Part shown: positions 1 to 12,579 of the stretch, one piece after another
Layout: each line of letters opens with the position of its first letter
Position numbering within the stretch: position 1 is the first letter of the stretch
Origin: Bos javanicus
Lineage: Eukaryota; Chordata; Mammalia; Artiodactyla; Bovidae
NCBI RefSeq assembly: GCF_032452875.1
Contig: NW_026893638.1
Coordinates: forward strand, 558,001 to 622,000
Reading direction: 5' to 3'
DNA: 64,000 bases
Translations under genes and position numbers: made by a program
Notes under the pieces: generated by a model
The model's input: only the letters and a program-made list of their open reading frames with translations
Told to the model about the DNA's origin: nothing
Databases searched by the model: none

Positions 1-771
1 ATGCACTGATCACGTGGCTGATCATACACTGATCACATAATTGATCATGCACTGATCACGTGACTGATCATGCACTGATCACGTGGCTATCATGCACTGA
101 TCACGTGGCTGACATACACTGATCACGTGCCTGGTCATGCACTGATCACGTGGCTGATCATGCACTGATCACGTGACTGATCATGCACTGATCACGTGTC
201 TGATCATGCACTGATCACGTGACTGATCATGCACTGATCACGTAAATGATCATGCACTGATCACGTGGCTATCATGCACTGCTCACGTGGCTGATCATGC
301 CATGCTCACGCAGCTACCATGTACTGGTCACATGACTGATCATTCACTGTTCACGTGACTGATCATGCAGCGATCACGTGGCTATCATGAAGTACTCACG
401 TGGCTGATCATGCAATGATCATGTAGCTACCATGTACAGGTCACGTGAATGATCATACACCCATCAGGTGACTGATCATGCACTGATCACGTGGCTATCA
501 TGCACAGATCACGAGACTGATCATGCACTGTTCACGTCTATATCATGCACTGATCACATGACTGCCCGTGCACTGATCACGTGCATGATCATACACTAAT
601 CTTGTGACAGATCATGCACTGATCACGTGGCTGATCATGCACTGATACCGTGACTGAGCATGGACTGATCACATGACTATCATGTAGTGATCACGTGACT
701 TAATGGCGCTGATCATGTGACTGATCATGCGATGATCATGTTTGCTATCATACACTGATCATGTGCCTCTG
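1..771 (+). repeat. Spacer 0 (partial): monomer array before island 1
   Basis: This is the 3' part of an L-class spacer cut by the window edge. It holds the usual L landmarks in order: the ACATACACTGATCACGTGCC monomer (about 110), GTGTCTGATC (about 197), the CGCAGCTACC monomer (about 308), GTACAGGTCACG (about 433), CACCCATCAGG (about 468), CTATATC (about 537), ACTAATCTTG (about 595) and TTAATGGCGC (about 700). It has more private substitutions than later copies, for example CAGCGATCACG near 368, AAGTACTCACG near 390 and CACAGATCACGAG near 503. Confidence 0.93.
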
Positions 772-954
772 GAGGCAATAAACAAAGAGCTGAGTAGGCA
801 CGAATCAAACAGTCAGCAGGCAATAATCATGGAACTCAGGTGTGAGGAATCATGCTGCTCAGCTGGCAATAATCAAGCAGCTGAGCAGGCAGGAATCGTG
901 CAGCTCAGCTGGCAATTGTCAAGCAGATGAGCAGACAGTAATCACGCAGCTCAG
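772..954 (+). repeat. Island 1, type A
   Basis: It has eight diverged 22-23 bp units: lengths 23, 22, then six of 23 bp. The shared pattern per unit is AATCA(C/T)GCAGCTCAG followed by CAGGCAAT. A ninth transitional unit (955-977) passes into satellite monomers, since it already contains GATCACGTGACTGAG. CAGCTG occurs three times and CAATTG once; neither is typical of the spacers. The unit consensus aligns in phase with the satellite monomer at about 15 of 23 positions. I infer an old, diverged member of the same family rather than an insertion. This copy is the reference for type A. Confidence 0.93.
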
Positions 955-3900
955 CAGGCCCAGATCACGTGACTGAGCATGCACTGTTCACGTGGCTGAT
1001 CATACACTGATCACGTGATGATCATGCACTGATCACTTGGATATCATGCACTGATCACGTGGCTGATCATGCACTGTTCACGTGTCTGACCATGCACTGA
1101 TCACGTGGCTGATCATACACTGCTCACGTAACTGATCATGCACTGATCACGTGGCTATCATGCACTGATCACGTGGCTGAACATGCACTGTTCACGTGGC
1201 TGATCACACACCTGTCACGTGACATATCATGCACTGATCACGTGGCACTCATGCACTGATCACGTGGCTGATCATACTCTGCTCACGTAACTCATGCACA
1301 CATCACGTGGCTATCATGCACTGCTCACGTGGCTCGTCATGGAATGATCACGTAGCAACCATATACTGGTCACGTGACTGATCATGCAAAGATCACGTAA
1401 ATGATCATGCACTGTTCACGTGACTGATCATGTACTGATCACGTGACTGATCATGCACTGATCACGTGGCTATCATGCTCTGCTCACGTGGCTGATCATG
1501 CAACGATCACGTAGCAACCATGTACTGGTCACGTGACTGATCATGCACTGATCACGTAATTGATCCTGCACTGATCACGTGGCTCATCATGCACTGATCA
1601 CGTGGCTGATCACACATGTATCACGTGACTGATCATGCACTGATCCGTGGCTCTCATGCACTGATCACGTGGCTGTCATGCACTGATCACGTGGATATCA
1701 TGCACTGATCACGTGGCTGATCACACACGTATCACATGACTGATCATGCACTGATCACGTGGCTATCATGCACTGATCACGTGGCTATCATGCACTGATC
1801 ACGTGGCTGATCATGCAATGATCACGTAGCTCCCTTGTACTGGTCACGTAACTGATCATGCACTGAGCACGTAATTGATCATGCACTGATCACGTGGCTG
1901 ATCATGCACTGATCACGTGGCTGATCATGCACTGATCACGTAACTGATCATGCACTGATCACGTGACTGATCATGCACTGATCACGTGGCTATCATGCAC
2001 TGATCACTTGGCTGACATGCACTGATCACGTGCCTGATCATGCACTGATCACGTGACTGATCATGCACTGATCACGTGGCTATCATGCACTGATCACGTG
2101 GCTGATCATGCACTGATCACGTGGCTGATCATGCACTGATCACGTGACTGATCATGCACTGATCACGTGACTGATCATGCACTGATCACGTGACTGATCA
2201 TGCACTGATCACGTGGCTATCATGCACTGATCACGTGGCTGATCATGCATGATCACGCAGCTACCATGTACTGATCACGTGACTGATCATGCACTGATCA
2301 CGTGGCTGATCATGCACTGATCACGTAACTGATCATGCACTGATCACGTAGCTATCATGCACTGATCACGTGGCTGATCATGCACTGATCACGTGGCTGA
2401 TCACACACTGTCACGTGACATATCATGCACTGATCACGTGACTATCATGCACTGATCACGTGGCTGATCATGCACTGATCACGTGACTCATGCACACATC
2501 ACGTGGCTATCATGCACTGCTCACGTGGCTGTCATGGAATGATCACGTAGCAACCATATACTGGTCACGTGACTGATCATGCACTGATCACGTAAATGAT
2601 CATGCACTGATCACGTGACTGATCATGCACTGATCACGTGACTGATCATGCACTGATCACGTGGCTATCATGCACTGCTCACGTGGCTGATCATGCACTG
2701 ATCACGTAGCAACCATGCACTGATCACGTGACTGATCATGCACTGATCACGTTCTTGATCATGCACTGATCACGTGGCTGATCATGCACTGATCACGTGG
2801 CTGATCACACATGTATCACGTGACTGATCATGCACTGATCCCGTGGCTGCTCATGCACTGATCACGTGGCTATCATGCACTGATCACGTGGCTGATCATG
2901 CACTGATCACGTGAGCTTCATGCACTGATCACGTGACTGATCATGCACTGATCACGTGGCTGATCATGCACTGATCACGTGGCTGATCATGCACTGATCA
3001 CGTGGCTGATCATGCACTGATCACGTAACTGATCATGCACTGATCACGTGACTGATCATGCACTGATCACGTGGCTATCATGCACTGATCACGTGGCTGA
3101 TCATGCATGATCACGTAGCTACCATGCACTGATCACGTGACTGATCATGCACTGATCACGTACTGATCATGCACTGATCACGTGACTGATCATGCACTGA
3201 TCACGTGGCTGATCATGCACTGATCACGTGGCTATCATGCACTGATCACGTGGCTGATCATGCACTATCACGTGACTGATCATGCACTGATCACGTGGCT
3301 GATCATGCACTGATCACGTGGCTATCATGCACTGATCACGTGGCTGATCATGCACTGATCACGTAGCTACCATGCACTGATCACGTGACTGATCATGCAC
3401 TGATCACGTAATTTATCATGCACTGATCACGTGGCTGATCATGCACTGATCACGTGGCTGATCATGCACTGATCACGTAACTGATCATGCACTGATCACG
3501 TGACTGATCATGCACTGATCACGTGGCTATCATGCACTGATCACGTGGCTGATCATGCATGATCACGCAGCTACCATGTACTGGTCACATGACTGATCAT
3601 GCACTGATCACGTGACTGATCATGCACTGATCACGTGGCTATCATGCACTACTCACGTGGCTGATCATGCAATGATCATGTAGCTACCATGTACAGGTCA
3701 CGTGAATGATCATACACCCATCAGGTGACTGATCATGCACTGATCACGTGGCTATCATGCACTGATCACGGACTGATCATGCACTGATCACGTCTATATC
3801 ATGCACTGATCACATGACTGCCATGCACTGATCACGTGGATGATCATACACTAATCTTGTGACAGATCATGCACTGATCACGTGGCTGATCATGCACTGA

Positions 3901-4026
3901 TACCGTGACTGAGCATGGACTGATCACATGACTATCATGTAGTGATCACGTGACTTAATGGCGCTGATCATGTGACTGATCATGCGCTGATCATGTTTGC
4001 TATCATACACTGATCATGTGCCTCTG
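955..4026 (+). repeat. Spacer 1, double-length, island-free (3072 bp)
   Basis: The first part is L-like, with CACACATCACG (about 1296), CATATACTGG (about 1360), CATGCTCTGCTC (about 1466) and ATTGATCCTGC (about 1559). A second CACACATCACG/CATATACTGG module follows about 1.2 kb later (about 2490 and 2554) with no island between. From about 1900 to 3560 the monomers are near-perfect consensus. The usual pre-island block resumes at about 3690. Confidence 0.9.
3691..4026 (+). repeat. Conserved pre-island block (representative copy)
   Basis: This run of variant monomers lies immediately 5' of almost every island. Its order is GTACAGGTCACGTGAATG, CACCCATCAGG, CGTCTATATC, CATGACTGCCC, ACTAATCTTGTGACAG, GATACCGTGACTGAGCATGG, GTAGTGATCACG, TTAATGGCGCTGATCATG, then TTTGCTATCATACAC and GTGCCTCTG up to the island. 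The part from CTATATC onward persists even beside spacers that are otherwise pure consensus, so this block and the island appear to travel as one unit. Confidence 0.85.
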
Positions 4027-4254
4027 GAGGCAATAAACAAAGAGCTGAGTAGGCACGAATCAAACAGTCAGCAGGCAATAATCATGGAACTCAGGTGTGA
4101 GGAATCATGCTGCTCAGCTGGCAATAATCAAGCAGCTGAGCAGGCAGGAATTACGCAGCACAGCTGGCAATTGTCAAGCAGATGACAGGCAGGAATCGTG
4201 CAGCTCAGCTGGCAATTGTCAAGCAGATGAGCAGACAGTAATCACGCAGCTCAG
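4027..4254 (+). repeat. Island 2, type B (45-bp internal duplication)
   Basis: This is the first type B copy. Units 1-5 are as in type A. An extra pair of units follows: a unit-6 variant reading GGAATTACGCAGCACAG and a 22-bp unit 7 ending GCAGATGA. The standard units 6, 7 and 8 come next, giving ten units and 228 bp. The duplicated units 6 differ by a few bases, so the duplication is not brand new. It carries four CAGCTG and two CAATTG. The following spacer lacks two bases at about 4291 (TTCACGGGCTG). Confidence 0.93.
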
Positions 4255-5929
4255 CAGGCCCAGATCACGTGACTGAGCATGCACTGTTCACGGGCTGATC
4301 ATACACTGATCACGTGATGATCATGCACTGATCACTTGGATATCATGCACTGATCACGTGGCTGATCATACACTGTTCACGTGTCTGACCATGCACTGAT
4401 CACGTGGCTGATCATACACTGCTCACGTAACTGATCATGCACTGATCACGTGGCTATCATGCACTGATCACGTGGCTGAACATGCACTGTTCACGTGGCT
4501 GATCACACACCTGTCACGTGACATATCATGCACTGATCACGTGGCACTCATGCACTGATCACGTGGCTGATCATACTCTGCTCACGTAACTCATGCACAC
4601 ATCACGTGGCTATCATGCACTGCTCACGTGGCTCGTCATGGAATGATCACGTAGCAACCATATACTGGTCACGTGACTGATCATGCAAAGATCACGTAAA
4701 TGATCATGCACTGTTCACGTGACTGATCATGTACTGATCACGTGACTGATCATGCACTGATCACGTGGCTATCATGCTCTGCTCACGTGGCTGATCATGC
4801 AACGATCACGTGGCAACCATGTACTGGTCACGTGACTGATCATGCACTGATCACGTAATTGATCCTGCACTGATCACGTGGCTCATCATGCACTGATCAC
4901 GTGGCTGATCACACATGTATCACGTGACTGATCATGCACTGATCACGTGGCTCTCATGCACTGATCACGTGGCTGTCATGCACTGATCACGTGGATATCA
5001 TGCACTGATCACGTGGCTGATCACACACGTATCACATGACTGATCATGCACTGATCACGTGGCTATCATGCACTGATCACGTGGCTATCATGCACTGATC
5101 ACGTGGCTGATCATGCAATGATCACGTAGCTACCATGTACTGGTCACGTGACTGATCATGCACTGATCACGTAATTGATCATGCACTGATCATGTGGCTG
5201 ATCATGCACTGATCACGTGGCTGATCATACACTGATCACATAACTGATCATGCACTGATCACGTGACTGATCATGCACTGATCACGTGGCTATCATGCAC
5301 TGATCACTTGGCTGGACATACACTGATCACGTGCCTGGTCATGCACTGATCACGTGGCTGATCATGCACTGATCACGTGACTGATCATGCACTGATCTCG
5401 TGTCTGATCATGCACTGATCACGTGGCTATCATGCACTGCTCACGTGGCTGATCATGCCATGATCACGCAGCTACCATGTACTGGTCACATGACTGATCA
5501 TGCACTGATCACGTGACTGATCATGCAGTGATCACGTGGCTATCATGAACTACTCACGTGGCTGATCATGCAATGATCATGTAGCTACCATGTACAGGTC
5601 ACGTGAATGATCATACACCCATCAGGTGACTGATCATGCACTGATCACGTGGCTATCATGCACTGATCACGAGACTGATCATGCACTGTTCACGTCTATA
5701 TCATGCACTGATCACATGACTGCCCGTGCACTGATCACGTGGATGATCATACACTAATCTTGTGACAGATCATGCACTGATCACGTGGCTGATCATGCAC
5801 TGATACCGTGACTGAGCATGGACTGATCACATGACTATCATGTAGTGATCACGTGACTTAATGGCGCTGATCATGTGACTGATCATGCGCTGATCATGTT
5901 TGCTATCATACACTGATCATGTGCCTCTG
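4255..5929 (+). repeat. Spacer 2, L class (1675 bp)
   Basis: This is a complete L spacer. The landmarks run from the TTCACGGGCTG start through CATATACTGG (about 4660), ATTGATCCTGC (about 4858), CACACACGTATCACATG (about 5021), CATAACTG (about 5238), GTGCCTGGTC (about 5331), GATCTCGTGTCTG (about 5394) and the pre-island block. Confidence 0.9.
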
Positions 5930-6112
5930 GAGGCAATAAACAAAGAGCTGAGTAGGCACGAATCAAACAGTCAGCAGGCAATAATCATGGAACTCAGGTG
6001 TGAGGAATCATGCTGCTCAGCTGGCAATAATCAAGCAGCTGAGCAGGCAGGAATCGTGCAGCTCAGCTGGCAATTGTCAAGCAGATGAGCAGACAGTAAT
6101 CACGCAGCTCAG
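5930..6112 (+). repeat. Island 3, type A
   Basis: Matches island 1 over all eight units as far as I can read it. Confidence 0.93.
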
Positions 6113-8078
6113 CAGGCCCAGATCACGTGACTGAGCATGCACTGTTCACGTGGCTGATCATACACTGATCACGTGATGATCATGCACTGATCACTTGGAT
6201 ATCATGCACTGATCACGTGGCTGATCATACACTGTTCACGTGTCTGACCATGCACTGATCACGTGGCTGATCATACACTGCTCACGTAACTGATCATGCA
6301 CTGATCACGTGGCTATCATGCACTGATCACGTGGCTGAACATGCACTGTTCACGTGGCTGATCACACACCTGTCACGTGACATATCATGCACTGATCACG
6401 TGGCACTCATGCACTGATCACGTGGCTGATCATACTCTGCTCACGTAACTCATGCACACATCACGTGGCTATCATGCACTGCTCACGTGGCTCGTCATGG
6501 AATGATCACGTAGCAACCATATACTGCACGTGACTGATCATGCAAATCACGTAAATGATCATGCACTGTTCACGTGACTGATCATGTACTGATCACGTGA
6601 CTGATCATGCACTGATCACGTGGCTATCATGCTCTGCTCACGTGGCTGATCATGCAACGATCACGTAGCAACCATGTACTGGTCACGTGACTGATCATGC
6701 ACTGATCACGTAATGATCCTGCACTGATCACGTGGCTCATCATGCACTGATCACGTGGCTGATCACACATGTATCACGTGACTGATCATGCACTGATCAC
6801 GTGGCTCTCATGCACTGATCACGTGGCTGTCATGCACTGATCACGTGGATATCATGCACTGATCACGTGGCTGATCACACACGTATCACATGACTGATCA
6901 TGCACTGATCACGTGGCTATCATGCACTGATCACGTGGCTATCATGCACTGATCACGTGGCTGATCATGCATGATCACGTAGCTACCATGTACTGGTCAC
7001 GTGACTGATCATGCACTGATCACGTAATTGATCATGCACTGATCATGTGGCTGATCATGCACTGATCACGTGGCTGATCATACACTGATCACGTAACTGA
7101 TCATGCACTGATCACGTGACTGATCATGCACTGATCACGTGGCTGATCATGCACTGATCACGTGACTGATCATGCACTGATCACGTGACTGATCATGCAC
7201 TGATCACGTGGCTGATCATGCACTGATCACGTGGCTGATCATGCACTGATCACGTGGCTGATCATGCACTGATCACGTGGCTGATCATGCACTGATCACG
7301 TAGCTACCATGTACTGATCACGTGACTGATCATGCACTGATCACGTGACTGATCATGCACTGATCACGTGGCTATCATGCACTGATCACGTGACTGATCA
7401 TGCACTGATCACGTCTATATCATGCACTGATCACGTGACTGCCCATGCACTGATCACGTGGCTGATCATACACTGATCACGTGACTGATCATGCACTGAT
7501 CACGTGGCTGATCATGCACTGATCACGTGACTGATCATGCACTGATCACGTGTCTGATCATGCACTGATCACGTGGCTATCATGCACTGCTCACGTGGCT
7601 GATCATGCATGATCACGCAGCTACCATGTACTGGTCACATGACTGATCATGCACTGATCACGTGACTGATCATGCAGTGATCACGTGGCTATCATGCACT
7701 ACTCACGTGGCTGATCATGCAATGATCATGTAGCTACCATGTACAGGTCACGTGAATGATCATACACCCATCAGGTGACTGATCATGCACTGATCACGTG
7801 GCTATCATGCACTGATCACGAGACTGATCATGCACTGATCACGTCTATATCATGCACTGATCACATGACTGCCCATGCACTGATCACGTGGATGATCATA
7901 CACTAATCTTGTGACAGATCATGCACTGATCACGTGGCTGATCATGCACTGATACCGTGACTGAGCATGGACTGATCACATGACTATCATGTAGTGATCA
8001 CGTGACTTAATGGCGCTGATCATGTGACTGATCATGCGCTGATCATGTTTGCTATCATACACTGATCATGTGCCTCTG
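6113..8078 (+). repeat. Spacer 3, extended L (1966 bp)
   Basis: L-like to about 7095. About 300 bp of near-consensus monomers are then inserted (7100-7500), including a second CTATATC monomer at about 7412 besides the usual one at about 7845. The usual GTGTCTGATC to pre-island block follows. Near 6527 and 6545 two monomers are shortened by a few bases each. Confidence 0.88.
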
Positions 8079-8261
8079 GAGGCAATAAACAAAGAGCTGA
8101 GTAGGCACGAATCAAACAGTCAGCAGGCAATAATCATGGAACTCAGGTGTGAGGAATCATGCTGCTCAGCTGGCAATAATCAAGCAGCTGAGCAGGCAGG
8201 AATCGTGCAGCTCAGCTGGCAATTGTCAAGCAGATGAGCAGACAGTAATCACGCAGCTCAG
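8079..8261 (+). repeat. Island 4, type A
   Basis: Matches island 1 in all eight units; the flanks are the standard ones. Confidence 0.93.
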
Positions 8262-9249
8262 CAGGCCCAGATCACGTGACTGAGCATGCACTGTTCACGT
8301 GGCTGATCATACACTGATCACGTGATGATCATGCACTGATCACGTGGATATCATGCACTGATCACGTGGCTGATCATACACTGTTCACGTGTCTGACCAT
8401 GCACTGATCACGTGGCTGATCATACACTGCTCACGTAACTGATCATGCACTGATCACGTGGCTATCATGCACTGATCACGTGGCTGAACATGCACTGTTC
8501 ACGTGGCTGATCACACTGTCACGTGACATATCATGCACTGATCACGTGGCACTCATGCACTGATCACGTGGCTGATCATACTCTGATCACGTAACTCATG
8601 CACACATCACGTGGCTATCATGCACTGATCACGTGGCTGTCATGGAATGATCACGTAGCAACCATATACTGGTCACGTGACTGATCATGCACTGATCACG
8701 TAAATGATCATGCACTGATCACGTGACTGATCATGCACTGATCACGTGGCTATCATGCACTGCTCACGTGGCTGATCATGCATGATCACGCAGCTACCAT
8801 GTACTGGTCACATGACTGATCATGCACTGATCACGTGACTGATCATGCACTGATCACGTGGCTATCATGCACTATCACGTGGCTGATCATGCAATGATCA
8901 TGTAGCTACCATGTACAGGTCACGTGAATGATCATACACCCATCAGGTGACTGATCATGCACTGATCACGTGGCTATCATGCACTGATCACGTGACTGAT
9001 CATGCACTGATCACGTCTATATCATGCACTGATCACATGACTGCCCATGCACTGATCACGTGGATGATCATACACTGATCACGTGACTGATCATGCACTG
9101 ATCACGTGGCTGATCATGCACTGATACGTGACTGATCATGGACTGATCACATGACTATCATGCACTGATCACGTGACTTAATGGCGCTGATCATGTGACT
9201 GATCATGCACTGATCATGTTTGCTATCATACACTGATCATGTGCCTCTG
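8262..9249 (+). repeat. Spacer 4, S-like (988 bp)
   Basis: Short-class spacer. After CATATACTGG (about 8664) and GTAAATGATC (about 8699) it passes directly to the CGCAGCTACC monomer (about 8789), skipping the middle of an L spacer. The final 200 bp carry consensus-like replacements, such as CACTGATCACGTGAC where other copies have ACTAATCTTG. Confidence 0.88.
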
Positions 9250-9432
9250 GAGGCAATAAACAAAGAGCTGAGTAGGCACGAATCAAACAGTCAGCAGGCA
9301 ATAATCATGGAACACAGGTGTGAGGAATCATGCTGCTCAGCTGGCAATAATCAAGCAGCTGAGCAGGCAGGAATCGTGCAGCTCAGCTGGCAATTGTCAA
9401 GCAGATGAGCAGACAGTAATCACGCAGCTCAG
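9250..9432 (+). repeat. Island 5, type A, GAACACAGG variant
   Basis: One substitution in unit 3 (GAACTCAGG to GAACACAGG) is shared with islands 7, 10 and 22. Unit 9 reads GGCCCTGATCACG instead of GGCCCAGATCACG, shared with islands 26 and 30. Confidence 0.92.
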
Positions 9433-10111
9433 CAGGCCCTGATCACGTGACTGATCATGCACTGATCACGTGGCTGATCATGCACTGATCACGTGATGAT
9501 CATGCACTGATCACGTGGCTATCATGCACTGATCACGTGGCTGATCATGCACTGATCACGTGACTGATCATGCACTGATCACGTGTCTGATCATGCACTG
9601 ATCACGTGGCTATCATGCACTGATCACGTGGCTGATGCATGCCATGATCGCAGCTACCATGTACTGGTCACATGACTGATCATGCACTGATCACGTGACT
9701 GATCATGCAGTGATCACGTGGCTATCATGCACTACTCACGTGGCTGATCATGCAATGATCATGTAGCTACCATGTACAGGTCACGTGAATGATCATACAC
9801 CCATCAGGTGACTGATCATGCACTGATCACGTGGCTATCATGCACTGATCACGTGACTGATCATGCACTGTTCACGTCTATATCATGCACTGATCACATG
9901 ACTGCCCATGCACTGATCACGTGGATGATCATACACTAATCTTGTGACAGATCATGCACTGATCACGTGGCTGATCATGCACTGATACCGTGACTGAGCA
10001 TGGACTGATCACATGACTATCATGTAGTGATCACGTGACTTAATGGCGCTGATCATGTGACTGATCATGCGCTGATCATGTTTGCTATCATACACTGATC
10101 ATGTGCCTCTG
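9433..10111 (+). repeat. Spacer 5, shortest spacer (679 bp)
   Basis: A few near-consensus monomers lead directly to GTGTCTGATC (about 9581), the CGCAGCTACC monomer (about 9649) and the pre-island block. The whole CACACATCACG to GTGCCTGG section of an L spacer is absent. Confidence 0.88.
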
Positions 10112-10339
10112 GAGGCAATAAACAAAGAGCTGAGTAGGCACGAATCAAACAGTCAGCAGGCAATAATCATGGAACTCAGGTGTGAGGAATCATGCTGCTC
10201 AGCTGGCAATAATCAAGCAGCTGAGCAGGCAGGAATTACGCAGCACAGCTGGCAATTGTCAAGCAGATGACAGGCAGGAATCGTGCAGCTCAGCTGGCAA
10301 TTGTCAAGCAGATGAGCAGACAGTAATCACGCAGCTCAG
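10112..10339 (+). repeat. Island 6, type B
   Basis: Ten units with the GAATTACGCAGCACAG extra unit; matches island 2. Confidence 0.93.
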
Positions 10340-12396
10340 CAGGCCCAGATCACGTGACTGAGCATGCACTGTTCACGTGGCTGATCATACACTGATCACG
10401 TGATGATCATGCACTGATCACTTGGATATCATGCACTGATCACGTGGCTGATCATACACTGTTCACGTGTCTGACCATGCACTGATCACGTGGCTGATCA
10501 TACACTGCTCACGTAACTGATCATGCACTGATCACGTGGCTATCATGCACTGATCACGTGGCTGAACATGCACTGTTCACGTGGCTGATCACACACCTGT
10601 CACGTGACATATCATGCACTGATCACGTGGCACTCATGCACTGATCACGTGGCTGATCATACTCTGCTCACGTAACTCATGCACACATCACGTGGCTATC
10701 ATGCACTGCTCACGTGGCTCGTCATGGAATGATCACGTAGCTACCATATACTGGTACGTGACTGATCATGCAAAGATCACGTAAATGATCATGCACTGTT
10801 CACGTGACTGATCATGTACTGATCACGTGACTGATCATGCACTGATCACGTGGCTATCATGCTCTGCTCACGTGGCTGATCATGCACGATCACGTAGCAA
10901 CCATGTACTGGTCACGTGACTGATCATGCACTGATCACGTAATTGATCCTGCACTGATCACGTGGCTCATCATGCACTGATCACGTGGCTGATCACACAT
11001 GTATCACGTGACTGATCATGCACTGATCACGTGGCTCTCATGCACTGATCACGTGGCTGTCATGCACTGATCACGTGGATATCATGCACTGATCACGTGG
11101 CTGATCACACACGTATCACATGACTGATCATGCACTGATCACGTGGCTATCATGCACTGATCACGTGGCTATCATGCACTGATCACGTGGCTGATCATGC
11201 AATGATCACGTGGCTACCATGTACTGGTCACGTGACTGATCATGCACTGATCACGTAATTGATCATGCACTGATCACGTGGCTGATCATGCACTGATCAC
11301 GTGGCTGATCATGCACTGATCACGTAACTGATCATGCACTGATCACGTGACTGATCATGCACTGATCACGTGGCTATCATGCACTGATCACGTGGCTGAC
11401 ATGCACTGATCACGTGCCTGATCATGCACTGATCACGTGGCTGATCATGCACTGATCACGTGGCTATCATGCACTGATCACGTGGCTGATCATGCACTGA
11501 TCACGCAGCTACCATGTACTGGTCACATGACTGATCATGCACTGATCACGTGACTGATCATGCACTGATCACGTGGCTATCATGCACTATCACGTGGCTG
11601 ATCATGCAATGATCACGTAGCTACCATGTACAGGTCACGTGAATGATCATGCACTGATCACGTGACTGATCATGCACTGATCACGTGGCTATCATGCACT
11701 GATCACGTGACTGATCATGCACTGATCACGTCTATATCATGCACTGATCACGTGACTGCCCATGCACTGATCACGTGGATGATCATACACTGATCACGTG
11801 ACTGATCATGCACTGATCACGTGGCTGATCATGCACTGATCACGTGACTGATCATGCACTGATCACGTGACTGATCATGCACTGATCACGTGGCTATCAT
11901 GCACTGCTCACGTGGCTGATCATGCCATGATCACGCAGCTACCATGTACTGGTCACATGACTGATCATGCACTGATCACGTGACTGATCATGCAGTGATC
12001 ACGTGGCTATCATGCACTACTCACGTGGCTGATCATGCAATGATCATGTAGCTACCATGTACAGGTCACGTGAATGATCATACACCCATCAGGTGACTGA
12101 TCATGCACTGATCACGTGGCTATCATGCACTGATCACGAGACTGATCATGCACTGATCACGTCTATATCATGCACTGATCACATGACTGCCCATGCACTG
12201 ATCACGTGGATGATCATACACTAATCATGTGACAGATCATGCACTGATCACGTGGCTGATCATGCACTGATACCGTGACTGAGCATGGACTGATCACATG
12301 ACTATCATGTAGTGATCACGTGACTTAATGGCGCTGATCATGTGACTGATCATGCGCTGATCATGTTTGCTATCATACACTGATCATGTGCCTCTG
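10340..12396 (+). repeat. Spacer 6, L with internal 430-bp duplication (2057 bp)
   Basis: L landmarks run to GTGCCTGATC (about 11413). The module CGCAGCTACC, GTACAGGTCACG, CTATATC then occurs twice: near 11503, 11629 and 11731, and again near 11933, 12059 and 12163. The offset is about 430 bp each time. The first copy is more consensus-like than the second (CACTGATCACGTGAC where the second has CACCCATCAGG). Confidence 0.88.
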
Positions 12397-12579
12397 GAGG
12401 CAATAAACAAAGAGCTGAGTAGGCACGAATCAAACAGTCAGCAGGCAATAATCATGGAACACAGGTGTGAGGAATCATGCTGCTCAGCTGGCAATAATCA
12501 AGCAGCTGAGCAGGCAGGAATCGTGCAGCTCAGCTGGCAATTGTCAAGCAGATGAGCAGACAGTAATCACGCAGCTCAG
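12397..12579 (+). repeat. Island 7, type A, GAACACAGG variant
   Basis: Same unit-3 substitution as islands 5, 10 and 22; otherwise as island 1. Confidence 0.93.

Noticed and set aside
742..930. A 62-codon reading frame repeated in nearly every island (copies also of 68, 88 and 92 codons)
   Set aside because: Most copies open with TTG (island 29 with GTG), not ATG; the first in-frame ATG is at codon 30. The frame covers just the stop-poor island, its end is set by the A/B duplication or a 1-bp deletion, and it has no recognisable domain. Conservation is that of the DNA repeat, with the reading frame broken freely.
772..4254. Islands as SINE, LTR or other mobile elements
   Set aside because: No poly-A tail, target duplication, terminal repeats or polymerase III boxes, and the island resolves into units in phase with the satellite.
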